Assembly (NCBI RefSeq): GCF_029873635.1
Contig: NC_080419.1
Location: 78,476,931-78,540,930, forward strand
Reading direction: 5' to 3'
DNA from: Malania oleifera
Lineage: Eukaryota > Streptophyta > Magnoliopsida > Santalales > Ximeniaceae
DNA length: 64,000 bases
Position numbers and translations under genes: made by a program. Below are positions 11,449 through 22,826 of this stretch, in pieces (position 1 is the first letter of the stretch; every line of letters starts with the position of its first letter). The notes under the pieces were generated by a model. That model did not search any database and was not told the origin of the DNA. It worked only from the letters and a program-made list of their open reading frames with translations.

Positions 11449-12657
11449 TAATAATAATAATAATAAGAGGGTTCTAGAAGCTGTGCGGAGCCCATCGGAA
11501 ATGTGTGGGGCCCACGCACCATGTGGGGTCCACAAGCCGTTTGACGGTTACAGGAACCCGGCTAGCAAGGCATCGGATATGTGGATCCGAGCTAGCGTAC
11601 CAAAAGGGGTAACGTGCATCGGATGTAGGAATCCGAGCTAGCCTACCAAGAGAGGTGGGGCCCACCAAACATGTAGGGCCCAATGAAGATATGTGGGGCC
11701 CACAAGCCAAGTGGGGTCCACGAGCCATTTGAGGGTTATAGGAACCCGAGCTAGCAGGTGCAAGCGTGCCAAAAGAGGTAACGTGCATCGGATGTAGGAA
11801 TTCGAGCTAGCGTACCAGAGGGGGTAACGTGCATCGGATGTAAGAATCCGAGCTAGCGTACCAGAGGGTAACGTGCATCGGATGTAGGAATCCGAACTAG
11901 CATACCGAGAGAGGTGGGGCCCACTAAACATGTGGGGCCCAATGAAGATATGGGGGGGCCCACAAGCCATTTGGGGTTATAGGAACCCGTGCCAGTAGGT
12001 GCAAGCATTCCAAAAGAGGTAACGTGCATCGGACGTAGGGATCCGAGCTAGCGTACCAGAGGGGGTAACGTGCATCGGATATAGAAATCCGAACAAGCGT
12101 ACCAAAGGGGGTAACGTGCATTGGATGTAGAAATCCGAGCTAGCGTACGAAAGGGTGTAACGTGCATCGGATGTAGGAATCCGAGCTAGCGTACCAGATG
12201 GGGTAACGTGCATCGGATGTAGGAATCCGAGCTAACAAACCAGGGGGTAATGTGCATCGGATGTAGGAATCTGAGCTAGCGTACCAGATGGGGTAACGTG
12301 CATCGGATGTAGGAATCCAAGCTAACGTACCAAGAGATGTGGGGCCCACAAGCCATGTGGGACCTACAAAGATGTGTGGGGTCCACAAGCAGTGTGTGAC
12401 CTACACAGATGTGTGGGGTCCACAAGCAGTGTGGGACCTACAAGGATGTGTGGGGTCCACAAGCTATGTGGGGTCCACAAGCAGTGTGGGACCTACACGG
12501 ATGTGTGGGGTCCACAAGTAGTGTGGGACCTACACGGATGTGTGAGATCCACAACCAGTGTGGGACCTACAAGAATGTGTGGGGTCCACAGCCAGCGTGG
12601 GAAGGTTTTGACATGAGGTCTCCTCGGAAAGGCCTGGTTAAAATTGGGGTGTCTACA
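9105..12657 (-). repeat. 5' LTR of Ogre-1 (3553 bp)
   Basis: On the plus strand it starts TGTCGCGACA next to the PBS and ends TGTCTACA; on its own strand it begins TGTAGACACC. A minus-strand TATA box (TATAAATAG) lies at 10836-10844. The U3 part is nearly all tandem repeat: units of about 94 bp (10878-11395), a TAA microsatellite (11401-11466), units of about 46-49 bp (about 11540-12340) and a GTGGGGTCCAC-rich array (about 12345-12600). The R/U5 part has a block shared with the other Ogre-like LTRs, including a hairpin at 9369-9384. Long ORFs seen in the repeats are artefacts. Confidence 0.88.
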
Positions 12658-14569
12658 CCATTAATTACATAATACCAGAGTTTACTACATCACCAAATAC
12701 TATACTTATATACAACCTCCAAAATATCAAAATAACCCTAGGATCATACCACAAAAATCTACTAATCCTAGTACAAGGCTTACCCTACTAGTGGGGTATC
12801 TCACTAAGCTCAATGGCGGCCACGACCCGCCGGTCTCTTAGGGTCTCTTTGAAAAATTATTTAATATTTGGGGGTGAGACACTTCTCAGTAAGAGAAAAT
12901 AAACTAAATACAACTGTGTGGCAACATGAACATTTAACGATAATATAGATATACAATACATTTCATATATCTGTAAACATTCATCATAATATATTGAATC
13001 ATCATATGCTTCCATATTTGCTAATAAATCATATTGTTCATAAAATATCTATTATAACTAATAATACTGAAAACATACCTAGGATGAATAGCTAGCTGAT
13101 GTCATGTATTACCCCCCATGACAGGTTGTGCAGGCCGAAGGGGGGATCCAACAATGGCTGGCCGACCACTGCAGACTCAAAAATTCTTGTAAGTACGATG
13201 GGCCCGCCACACCCTGGTTCGGACTGTCAGGTGGACGTCCACACTTTATTGAAAGCCACATCGACTATCCATCTCCCACCCCCTCATGGGGTGGTTAGCA
13301 CTAATCTGAACATAGATATTTGATCTATATTTAGCTATGGTACCATGCTCCTGAACTGAACTAAACTAACATCTGGGTTCTGATAGCATATAGTACATGA
13401 TAATATAACATCATTCATAATTTCATAAATACGACCTCACACTAAACATTTCATAAATACAGCCTCGCACCGAAATCATACATAAATACGGCCTCATGTC
13501 GAAATCATATATAAGTATGGCTTCGTGCCGAAATCATACATATATACGACCTTATGCCGAAATCATACATAAGTACAGCCTCGTGCAGAAATCATACATA
13601 AATACGTCATTTTCAAAATAATCATTTTATTATGTATTTCTCAAACCATACTGCATTCATATCAACATCATATCATAATATTTCTCCACGTAAAATAATA
13701 TTCATGCCACACATTTGCTGTATAAAACCATACATTGTATTCTAAAAATCATGATTCTTAGCATCTCATACATATATACACGTTTCAACATAATAGCAGT
13801 ATTTTTCCCAAATGTGCATTTATTCCATAATATTCAAATATCGTACACATTTTTCAGGAAATCAATTTGCTTATAAATAATAATAATTTGCATGAAAAAT
13901 AACTACTTTAGTTTATTCCCTTACCTAGCTACTGAGAAAGTCCCCTAAAATATCCTGATCTAAGACCTGTAGGATTTCCTGATTAATACCTTGAAAATGA
14001 AAACTCTCAGTATTAAACTTCATTATTTTCGCATGTATAGCATTGCCTATAACTACCGCAAGACCAAATTTGGCTTAAAAAGCCTTACCTCAACTTAGGG
14101 ATGACTTCCAACTTGCTTTCACCAACGATCCGCTCCGGCAGATTTGGAGCGAACTTCCCCAGGAGCATCATGGTGGCTTTAAATTGTCGATCCAGCGTAA
14201 ATTTGGCCCGAAATCAAAGAATAAAGGAGAGAGAACCAAAGGGGGAGAGAGAAAGAGAGGGTGAGAGATTGCTTAGTTTGGAAGTTAAAATTCAGATTTT
14301 TGATATTTATAGGAATGGATTCGTTGACGAGCCACGTCATCTTGTCGACAAGTCCTTAAGTAATTTCGTCGATGAAACCCACACCTCGTCAACGAAATTC
14401 AGTAGGCTCAAAAACCTCTCTCGGTATTTCCTCGTCGACAAAATTGGGCTTCGTCGACGAGGCCCTCTTATGCCCTCATCGACGATTCCCCTGTATTCAT
14501 CGACGAGGCCTCTGATAGTTCTTCTTTTTCTTTATTATTTTAAATATCATTTTTATTCGGGTTGTCACA
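12658..14569 (-). repeat. 3' LTR of the Tekay-like element, its end removed by Ogre-1
   Basis: It matches the complete solo LTR at 39826-42012 throughout, starting about 140 bp in from that copy's low end. The other end, GGGTTGTCACA, adjoins the polypurine tract. It contains a tandem array of 29-30 bp (about 13430-13605; ...GCCGAAATCATACAT...), palindrome-rich TTCGTCGACGAA-type sequence (14320-14520) and a minus-strand TATA box (14304-14311). Confidence 0.85.
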
Positions 14570-14580
14570 TTCTCCGCTCC
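14570..14580 (-). other. Polypurine tract of the Tekay-like element
   Basis: On the minus strand it reads GGAGCGGAGAA directly before the LTR start TGTGACAACC. This is the expected plus-strand primer for reverse transcription and fixes the 3' LTR boundary. The next 330 bp (14581-14912) are untranslated and contain an AT-rich imperfect palindrome around TTTCGTCCTCGAAA. Confidence 0.7.
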
Positions 14581-14912
14581 TTATAAAATTTCGTCCTCGA
14601 AATTTACCATTCACATAATTTATCATCCCTTAGTAGGCAAAATAGTTTACTTATTTTATTACTTACCCTCACTTATGGCGGAGGAATACCATGGTTACAT
14701 TTCAAGTCCTGGGAGAGTACATATACCAAAAGAAAATTCCCACAAAACTAAAATACCTCTTATTGCTGAAATATTACATGTACCTGCACAAGAAACATTA
14801 CATATTTACTCACATTTCTTATTTACATATGGATTTCTTAGAATAATTGCGGGTATTTTTGTTTGATCTGTTCCTCGAGCTCCCAAGAAGCCTCTTCTAC
14901 TGCATGATTCCT

Positions 14913-15242
14913 CTATAGAAATTTAACTAGATGAATCTTCTTATTATGTAGTTCGTGTTCCTTTCGGTCTAAAATCTGCACTGGTATCTCCTCATATACT
15001 AGCGAATCACTGATCTCTAATCTACCATAGCTGATAATATGAGAATGATCTGGGACATATTTCCTTAACATAGATACATGGAATATGTCGTGCATCCTGG
15101 ATAGTGTAGGTGGCAAAGCTAGCATGTAGGCCACCGGTCCCACTTTCTCTAAAATCTCAAATGGTCCGATAAACCTAGGGCTAATTTTACCCTTCCTACC
15201 AAACCTCATAACTCCTTTTAACGGAGCTATCTTCAGAAACAC
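14913..15242 (-). pseudogene. pol: Integrase C-terminus and chromodomain of the Tekay-like element
   Basis: The block has the GPY/F module of integrase (RFIGPFEILEKVGPVAYML), the conserved LSRMHDIFHVSMLRKY segment and a chromodomain start, VYEEIPVQILDRKEHEL, followed by KIHLVKFL. Chromodomains steer integration towards particular histone marks. This identifies the element as a chromovirus. Confidence 0.85.
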
Positions 15243-16426
15243 ATGATCACCAGAATCAAATTCTAAATTCCTGCGACGATTATCAGTATAACTTTTCTGT
15301 CGGCTCTAAGCTGCACTAATTCTTTCCCTGATAAGTCAAACTTTACCATATGCCTGCTGTACTAGCTCTGGCCCCACAACTCACCACTCACCTATCTCGT
15401 CCCAATACAAAGGGGATCGACATCTCCTACCGTATAGTGCTTCAAACGGTGCCATGCTAATACTAGACTGGTAACTGTTATTATACGCAAACTCTTCCAG
15501 CGGCATGAACTGAATCCAACTACCCCCCAAAATCTAAAATACATGCACAAAGCATATCTTCTAGTATCTATATCGTCCTTTTAGTCTATCGTCTGATTGA
15601 GGATGGAATGTCGTGCTAAACAATAACTGAGACCCCAGAGCCTCCTGCAAACTCCTCCAAAATCGTGATGTGAATCGCGGATCTTGATCTGACACTATAG
15701 ATACTGGCACCCTATGAGAACGAACTATCTCCTAGATGTAAATCTCCACTAAACGGCTGAGGGGATAGTTAATCTTGATAGGGAGAAAATGGGTGGACTT
15801 AGTCAACCGATCTACTATCACCCAAATCGCATTCGAGCCATGCGATGTCGACGCCAGCCCTGAGAAAAAATCCATAGATATATGATCCCACTTCCACTTT
15901 GGGATAAATAATGGTTGCAACTGACCCGCTAGCCTCTGGTGCTCAGCTTTTACTTGCTGGCACATCAAGCACTGAGTTACGTACTCGGTAATCTCCCTCT
16001 TCATACCACTCCACCAGTAAAACTCTCCATGATCCCTGTACATTTTCGTATTACCGGGATGAACCGTATACAAGGATATGTGAGCCTCATCTAAAATAGT
16101 CTTCCTGATGTCGGCATCAACAGGAACACACAGTCTAGAATGGAACCGCAAAGCTCTGTCATCTGAAATAAAGAATTTCTCCTCCTAACCACTCTGCACT
16201 CTGTCCATCACCTTTACCAATTCTGGATTTTCTTTTTGGGCGACTTTAATTCTTTCTTGCAGAGTAGGCTGTACCACAAAATTGGCGATACATACTGGAG
16301 TATTACTCTCAATCAAGTCAATGCCAAGTCTATTTAGATCCATAATAATCAAATGTTGGATCTCCATAGCTGCCAACATTGGGCTCGCGGTCTTCCTGCT
16401 CAACGCATCAGCTACTACATTTGCTT
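15243..16426 (-). pseudogene. pol: Integrase N-terminal and core region of the Tekay-like element
   Basis: At 15732-16151 the zinc-binding domain is visible (ISLYTVHPGNTKMYRD, CLMCQQVKAEHQRLAGQLQP), then the catalytic-core start WKWDHISMDFFSGLASTSHG. At 16185-16403 lies the RNase H to integrase linker. The rest of the core is degraded. The region ends where the solo LTR is inserted. Confidence 0.82.
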
Positions 16427-19219
16427 TGTGATGACCTAAAAATATATATATATATGATTAAAGTACAATAATAATAAAATAATAAAAATAGTCATTAAGT
16501 TAATATCAATACAGAAGTGTTTTTCTGTAGGATCCTTGATTCCATGTTTGATGCCTAAGAAAGACCTTATCTTAGCGAGTGCTCAGAGACCATTGCGGCT
16601 CAGTCGCTCCCTGGAGGTCGGCCTGGTCAAAATGGAATTTCATAGGATAAACAGGATAGATACTGTTTGTATACGTAAATAAGTATATATACATAAAATA
16701 GTGTTTTGACAGACATAATTTGTAGAAATACATAATAAGATGATAATAATATAGGTATCATATGTGGGGCCCACAAGACTATGTGGGGTTCACATGAGTC
16801 CCGGAGCCACAAGACACTGTTTATATACGTAAATGAGTACATAAAACAATGTTTTAACTGATATAATTTGAAGAAATATATGATAAAATAATAATAATAT
16901 AGGTATCCTATGCAGGGCCCACAAGACTGTGTGGGGCCCACATGAGTCCCGAAACCGTATGAAGGTTTTCACAAGTCTCAAAACTATGCAGGATGCATAA
17001 AATCGTATAAGAGTTATTGGAATTACGTACGATCCATTTGGGTCTCGAAATTGTGTGGGGCCCACAAGACTACATGGGGCCCACAAGACCATGTGGGGCC
17101 CACATGAGTTTTTAAAATTTAAATTTAATTCTTGTTCAAAAATAAATAATAAAATAAATAAATACTAAAAGTAGTTTAAAATTAATAACAATGATAATAA
17201 TAATGTTTAAGAAAAATAATAAAATAATAAAATAATTAGTTAGGTAATGGATTAATTAATAAGGTAAGTAATTAATTAAAAATTTATTTAGTGAGAATGG
17301 TGGCAAGCACTCCCAAATGGCCTCCACTCAAGTTTAAAATTAATAACAATGATAATAATAATGATAATAATGATTAAGAAAAATAATAAAATAATAAAAT
17401 AATTAGTTAGGTAATGGATTAATTAATTAGGTAAGTAATTAATTAAAAATTTATTTAGTGGGAATGGTGGCAAGCACTCCCAAATAGCCTCCACTCAACC
17501 CATACCTTGCCCATCCCTTGCCCATTCTTTAATTTTTAAAATTTTAATTTCACCCATCTCCCCACACTTTTATAAATTCTATTTCTTCCCCAAAATTTTC
17601 CTATAAATAGGGAGCTCTCAACCTTCATTTTTCACAACAATTTTCCAAGGAAGAGAAGGATTAGTGAGTGAAAGAATTTGTGGTGGAGAGAGAATTTTTG
17701 AATAAATTCTTAATCACCCACTTTTTCCGATCTCATTTCTTAAAGATAATTATTGTGTTCGTAGCACACGGTAAAAGAAGAAGGTAAGTAAATTTGATTA
17801 TGTTAGTATTTTTATTCAAAATTTATACCCGAGTTTATTTGTAAGTAAATTTTAATTATGTTAGTTTTTTTTTATTTAAAATTTATACCCGAGTTTATTT
17901 GTAAGTAAATTTTGATTATATTAGTTTCTTTTTATTTTAAATTCATACCCGAGTTTATTTTGTACGTAAATTTTAATTATGTTACTTAGTTCCACAAAAT
18001 TTCCATGAGTTTATTTTTACGCATATTTAATTATGCCAGTTCTATCTTTAATATACTTGCATCTATTTTTGGGTTAAGAAATGTTCCAATCCCCTCGGGT
18101 AAATTTTCAGCATTTCTTTCTATTCAAAAATAAAATTATATATATATTTAACACAAAAATTGTGTGGCATGAGTTTATTTGTACGTTGCATTTTTATGAA
18201 AATATGAGTAAAGATGAGATTTTCACGATATTATTTTTTAAATTGCATAAATTATAATAAGATGATTTTAAAACCCCTTATGGCAACGAAAGTTCAAAGT
18301 TACAGATGCTCGGTACCGCAGCTTAAAGTTTATACGGATCAGAGTGCACCCACACTGTTTACAGAGTGGTTATTTAAGTTAGTGGATTTCTCCTGAGTGC
18401 ACACCTGGTTTAAGTCCAGGACTTAATAAGGAAAATCTCACTTAAAGTTTACGTACGTTGATTTAGTTTGGTCGGCCAGCCAGCTAAGTCCAGTCTTCGG
18501 ACCGCACAACCCAGTCATGGGGGTAAACATGACTTATGGCAAAAAGGCCTAAGGGTGGTTTTTATAATATATGTTTATACATATTTAATTACGTATACAA
18601 GTTACTGATGATTTGAAGGAAAAGTATAAGTTTACGTGAAAAGGATCATTCTGGTGCTTAAATGACGATCTAATGAAAACGTATAAGGAAAAGTATATGT
18701 ATGTTTATCATTAAATTTTTTTACAGTTTTAAAGTTAAAAGTTTAATTTAACAGTTATAATATATGATTATAAAAATTTACTGTTGAAATTGATGACAAA
18801 AGTTTTATGCAGAAATTTTTAAATTTATATTTATTCTAAAAGCAGTCTTGAAGTTATATTATTAAATATTGTTTTACGAAATTCTTTAAAAGCTCATTTT
18901 AGCCACACACTAATAATAATCTTATTTACTTACTGAGCGTCGTCTCACCCCAATCATATTTTATTTCAGATAACTCTGAAGGACATGTCGGAAATCAGGC
19001 TTAGCAAGCATGCGGGTGGGGATTAGAAAAATAAAGATTTATTAGAAATATAGTATGATTTCAGATATTTACGTTTGTGTAATTTTCTTCTTTTGAAATA
19101 AGTGATTGTAACATGAATAATTAGCGCTCTGGTTTAATAAGAATCGAGTTTATTTACTTCCGCTGTAAATCAGTAGTAAAGAGTTAATATCCCAGGCCCC
19201 TCGGGGTCGGGGTGTTACA
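16427..19219 (+). repeat. Solo LTR (2793 bp) of another LTR retrotransposon family
   Basis: It begins TGTGATGACC and ends GGGGTGTTACA, with near-identical 5-bp flanks TGCTT (16422-16426) and CGCTT (19220-19224). It splits the RNase H region of the Tekay-like pol. A plus-strand TATA box (TATAAATAG, 17602-17610) sits before a purine-rich leader. Inside are a 158-bp tandem duplication (17174-17331 and 17332 to about 17500), three units of about 60 bp (about 17800-17990; TACCCGAGTTTATTTG) and several GTGGGGCCCACA motifs (16760-17105). No coding sequence is seen. Family not identified. Confidence 0.8.
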
Positions 19220-19834
19220 CGCTTTCCTGAGGTGGTAACTGATGGTACAATAAAAATATTTAATCAAATCTAACCACCTTCTTTGCCTCATATTCAATTT
19301 CTTTTGGGTGAAGAAATACTTCAAACTCTTATGATCAGAGAAAATCTCGCATTGCTCGCCATACAGATAATGCCTCCCAATTTTCAATGCGTGTACCACT
19401 GCAGCCAACTCAAGATCATGGGTAGGGTAGTTTTTTTCGTACTCTTTCAATTGTCTGGATGCATATGCCACCACCCTCCCATGCTGCATCAATACACAGC
19501 CAAGTTCTTTCAAGGATGCATCACTGTAGATAGTATAGCCCTCATCCCTTGACGGGATGACTAATACTGGCGCTGTGACTAGCCTCTGCTTCAATTCCTG
19601 AAAACTTTGCTCACAGCTATTGTCCCATTCAAATCTGGCATTCTTCTTAGTCAGACATGTCAAGGGCCCTGATAAAGCTGAGAATCTCTCGACAAAATGA
19701 TGGTAATAACCAGCTAACCCCAAGAAACTCTTGATCTCTTGGACGTTCCTCGGTCTCGCCCAATTCACTACCACCTCAATTTTACTAGGATATACAAAAA
19801 TTTTGTCTCCTGAGATAACATGCCCCAAAAACAC
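19220..19834 (-). pseudogene. pol: RT C-terminus and RNase H of the Tekay-like element
   Basis: Contains [39 protein letters not shown], the RNase H start [40 protein letters not shown] and [20 protein letters not shown]. All are textbook Ty3/gypsy chromovirus segments. It continues, beyond the inserted solo LTR, into the integrase linker. Confidence 0.9.
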
Positions 19835-20701
19835 AACTTTCTCGAGCTAGAATTCACATTTACTGAATTTTGCATACAACTTCTTCTCCCTAAGCATCTA
19901 CAAAACTTGCCTCAAATGTATCTCATGCTCCTCAAAGCTCCTCGAACAGACCAGTACATCATCAATAAAAGCAACCAAAAAATGATCTAAATATGGATGA
20001 AAAATCCTATTCATCAAATCCATAAATATCACAGAAGCATTTGTCAGACCAAATGACATAACCAGAAACTCATAATGCCCATATATGGTCCTGAAAGCCG
20101 TCTTTGATACATTTACTGCTCTCACATTTACCTGATGGTAACCTAATCTGAGGTCAATTTTAGAATATACCCGTGTGCCCTAGAGCTGATCGAATAAGTC
20201 ATCGATATGGGATAAAGGATACTTGTTCCTAATTATCACTTTATTAATTTTCCTATAATCTATACATATCCTCATAGACCCGTCCTTCTTCTTCACAAAT
20301 AGCATTGGAGCTCCCCACAGAGATACACTAGGTCGTATGAAGCCCTTATTAAGAAAATCCTGCAATTGATCTTTCAGTTCTGCCAACTCTGTTGGCGCCA
20401 TTCGGTACGGTACTTTAGAGATTGGTGCTGTACCTGGAAGTAGATCAATAGGGAAATCTACCTCACGATCAAGCGACAAACCTAGTAATTCATCTGGGAA
20501 AACATCTATAAATTCTTTTACCACAAGCGTATTGATAAGCTTCAATTCATTTTCTAACATTTCCTTCACAAAAGCCACAAATCCCTGACAGCCACTTTGG
20601 AGCAGCCTCCTCGCCTGAACCGCAGAAACCATCTGAGGTAAAGATTGCACTTGTGACCCCGTAAATCTAAATTCTGGTTTCCCTGGAGGTTTGAATATCA
20701 C
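19835..20701 (-). pseudogene. pol: Reverse transcriptase of the Tekay-like element
   Basis: The block at 20180-20701 shows [59 protein letters not shown] and [14 protein letters not shown]. The block at 19898-20125 carries [18 protein letters not shown] and the catalytic FIDDVLVCS. It copies element RNA to DNA. Spacing and order match the family. Confidence 0.9.
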
Positions 20702-20826
20702 TTCTCTTGCACGACAGTCTATAATAGCAAAATTAACTGCGAGCTAGTTCATGCCGAAGATGATATCAAACCCGTGCATATTCAGCACCACCAAATCAGT
20801 AGATAAATTCTCCCCTAAACATCAAC

Positions 20827-21078
20827 TCAACAACCATGAAGTACCCTACTACATTTCACTGCTGACCCGGTTGGTGTAGCCACTAATAACTCGACATCTA
20901 GTGATTGTGTTTCAATCCCACACAATTCAACACATCTCAAGGACGTAAACGAGTGTGTGGCACCAGAATCAAAAAGTGCAATAACTTTAAATGAAAACAC
21001 ATTAACTGTACCTGTCACCACATCGCCGGCTGCCTCAGCATCACCCGACATCAAAACAAAAACCTTAGCTGGGGCCAT
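20827..21078 (-). pseudogene. Aspartic protease of the Tekay-like element
   Basis: The active-site region ALFDSGATHSFTSLRC is preceded by VTGTVNVFSFKV, the usual Ty3/gypsy chromovirus protease entry. It lies between the gag zinc knuckles and the RT. The enzyme would process the Gag-Pol precursor. Confidence 0.85.
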
Positions 21079-22158
21079 ATTCCTCTACTGGCCTCCACGT
21101 AGCGGCTGGTAGCCTCCTTGAGCAGGTCTAGGAGCAGGAGCAGCACCAATCTGTGTCGGACACTCCCTCATCATATGTCCTGGCTCCCCGCACCTATAGT
21201 AGACACCTCACCCAGAACGACACTCCCCCAGGTGTCTCTTCCCACAAGATGGGCAAGCTGGAGATAGCTGTACACCGTGGAAATCGCAATTCCCGGTCTC
21301 CTGTCTCCGATCTATATAATAGCCTACTCTCTTCCATGAAGCACGACCGACTCCTTACTGGGAACTGGAAGGTGTGGATCTTTTCTTCTGCCTCTGCTCC
21401 TCAGCCGCCAACTGATCACCAATTTCTACCATAGTGCCTCGGTCAACCAGCTCAGCAAAGTCCTACAACTTCAATATCGATACCTGCTAATAAATTTCCC
21501 TCCTCAAACCTCTCTCAAACTATTGTACCTTCTTTGCTTCATTTGGTATAATGTACGGGGCAAAGCGAGATAATTCAATGAACCTCACCACGTTTTGTTG
21601 TACTAAAAACTATCCCTACTTTAGATTCAGGAACTCCTCAATCTTAACCTCCTTGGACAAGGCTGGAAAATACCTGTCAAAGAATATCTCCTTAAATTGC
21701 TCCCATGTCATCTCCACAGGTACCGTCCTCTGCTGCGCTAAGAATCTCACTGCCGACCACCATCTCTCGGCCTCTCCAGTCAGTTTATATATGGCAAATA
21801 GTACCCTCTACTCTTCTGAACACTGCAGCACTGCAAATATTTTCTCTATTTCCTACACCCAGTTTTCAGCGACTACAGTATCTGTCCCTCCTGAGAAAGT
21901 CGGATGACTCATCTTAATAAACTTCTTGATTGAGCTATCGTGGCCTACCGATGGACCACTTTGTTCCCTCGAACTTCTGGCAATTTCTGCCATAACTTGT
22001 TGTACCACGCTGGGTAGAACTGCATCTGAATCACTACCCGCAGCACCTAAGGGTCCAGCACCCTCACTCCCACTAGCGTGGGCACTACTGCCACCAGGGT
22101 CCATCCTGAAAAGCAAATAACTTAACTCAGAACCCCCTTCTCTAAACATATCATCCAA
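21079..22158 (-). pseudogene. gag: gag of the Tekay-like element
   Basis: The start MDDMFREGG lies at 22158. IKKFIKMSHPTFSGGTD, the standard chromovirus gag-core entry, follows near residue 80. The C-terminal end (about 21140-21260, minus strand) has a zinc knuckle of CYRCGEPGHMMRECPTQ type. The middle is degraded. Gag builds the particle and binds RNA. Confidence 0.8.
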
Positions 22159-22455
22159 CTCATATAATATATTTTCCTAATTAATTCATCTCTCCTTATC
22201 TTAATTCAAGGTTCAATCCTGCAACCTAGATACCCAACTCAACGATAGTTTACCATGACTTTCCTGAAATCGTCACCCCAGGAAAATCACACAAACCACC
22301 ACGGAAGTCTTGCATCTAGACTACAAAACCAGACCTCAAATTTCCTTATCTTATACTCTGGTATTATTACTGCTGCACTCTAGAGTCTACAGAACCTAGT
22401 ATCCTAGGCTCTGATACAAAATGTAAGGACCTCAAAATTTAGACATTTTTTTTTC
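22159..22455 (-). other. Leader, PBS and 5' LTR scrap of the Tekay-like element
   Basis: The short untranslated leader ends in an initiator-Met-type primer site (22408-22419; minus strand TTTGTATCAGAGC, close to TGGTATCAGAGC). Only about 30 bp of the 5' LTR, starting TGTAAGGACC at 22422, remain before the Cassandra-type element. Confidence 0.65.
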
Positions 22456-22466
22456 CCACATAAATT

Positions 22467-22826
22467 GCTTTGATACCATTTTGTAATGGCCCAACCTGGG
22501 TCTGCCAGGGAGCACTGCATCTCTCCTCCTCCACCTGGACCAGACAACCGGGGGGGGCCTTATCGGACTAATGACTGGGCCCACAAACCAACACATGTCC
22601 TTTTCAGTGTGTTTTTGTCCTCACTCACACACTTCCTGAGAAAACTTCCCAGGTGGTCATCCATCACAAGATTGCTCCAAGTCAAGCACGCTTTAACTAT
22701 GAAGTTCTTATGGGAAGGCTCCCAAAAAGAAAGGTGCACCTTATTGATATGGGTAGTAACATTTAGTCTTTTAAGCCTTTCATCCATGGGATATCACATA
22801 GTGAACCAGTGCTTTAGTACTGATCA
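22467..22826 (-). mobile_element. Cassandra-type TRIM: LTR with 5S rRNA sequence plus PBS
   Basis: The LTR (22482-22826, about 345 bp) reads, on its own strand, TGATCAGTACTAAAGCACTG at the start and ...CCATTACA at the end. A primer site TGGTATCAAAGC for initiator Met tRNA follows at 22467-22478. Two parts of a 5S rRNA gene are recognisable: the start (CAGTACTAAAGCACTGG) and the middle to 3' part (AAGCGTGCTTG, GATGACCACCTGGGAAGT), separated by an insertion of about 90 bp. LTRs carrying 5S sequence are the hallmark of Cassandra. It is non-coding; the second LTR is not present. Confidence 0.85.

Larger units (their letters stand above)
1..12657 (-). mobile_element. Tat/Ogre-lineage Ty3/gypsy LTR retrotransposon (Ogre-1), partial
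   Basis: Reading leftwards from 12657 the order is LTR, primer-binding site, ORF1, gag, protease, RT, RNase H, a second archaeal-type RNase H and integrase. The extra ORF before gag, the duplicated RNase H and the LTR of about 3.5 kb are known marks of the Tat/Ogre lineage. The element runs off the left edge inside integrase, so its 3' region, 3' LTR and far target duplication are not visible. The base pairs after its LTR (CCATT, 12658-12662) should be the right-hand duplication. It lies inside the 3' LTR of a Tekay-like element, so it is the younger of the two. Coding blocks are long but interrupted a handful of times; it is a fossil. Confidence 0.9.
12658..22455 (-). mobile_element. Tekay-like chromovirus (Ty3/gypsy), degraded
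   Basis: Reading leftwards: 5' LTR scrap (22422 to about 22455), initiator-Met PBS, gag, protease, RT/RNase H, integrase with chromodomain, polypurine tract and 3' LTR (12658-14569). Gene order and the C-terminal chromodomain define a chromovirus; the LTR of about 2 kb and the gag style suit Tekay/Del. A solo LTR (16427-19219) splits pol, Ogre-1 cuts the 3' LTR, and a Cassandra-type element cuts the 5' LTR. The coding part has at least about ten breaks. It predates all three insertions. Confidence 0.88.

Noticed and set aside
11540-12340. Regular repeats with unique-looking gaps, considered as a CRISPR-like array
   Set aside because: The units are contiguous tandem copies of about 46-49 bp with gradual drift, no true spacers, no cas genes, and a plant genome context. 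They belong to an LTR U3.
22630-22826. 5S rRNA gene
   Set aside because: The 5S-like sequence is split and diverged and sits inside an LTR with a PBS next to it, so it is a Cassandra-type LTR and not a ribosomal gene.
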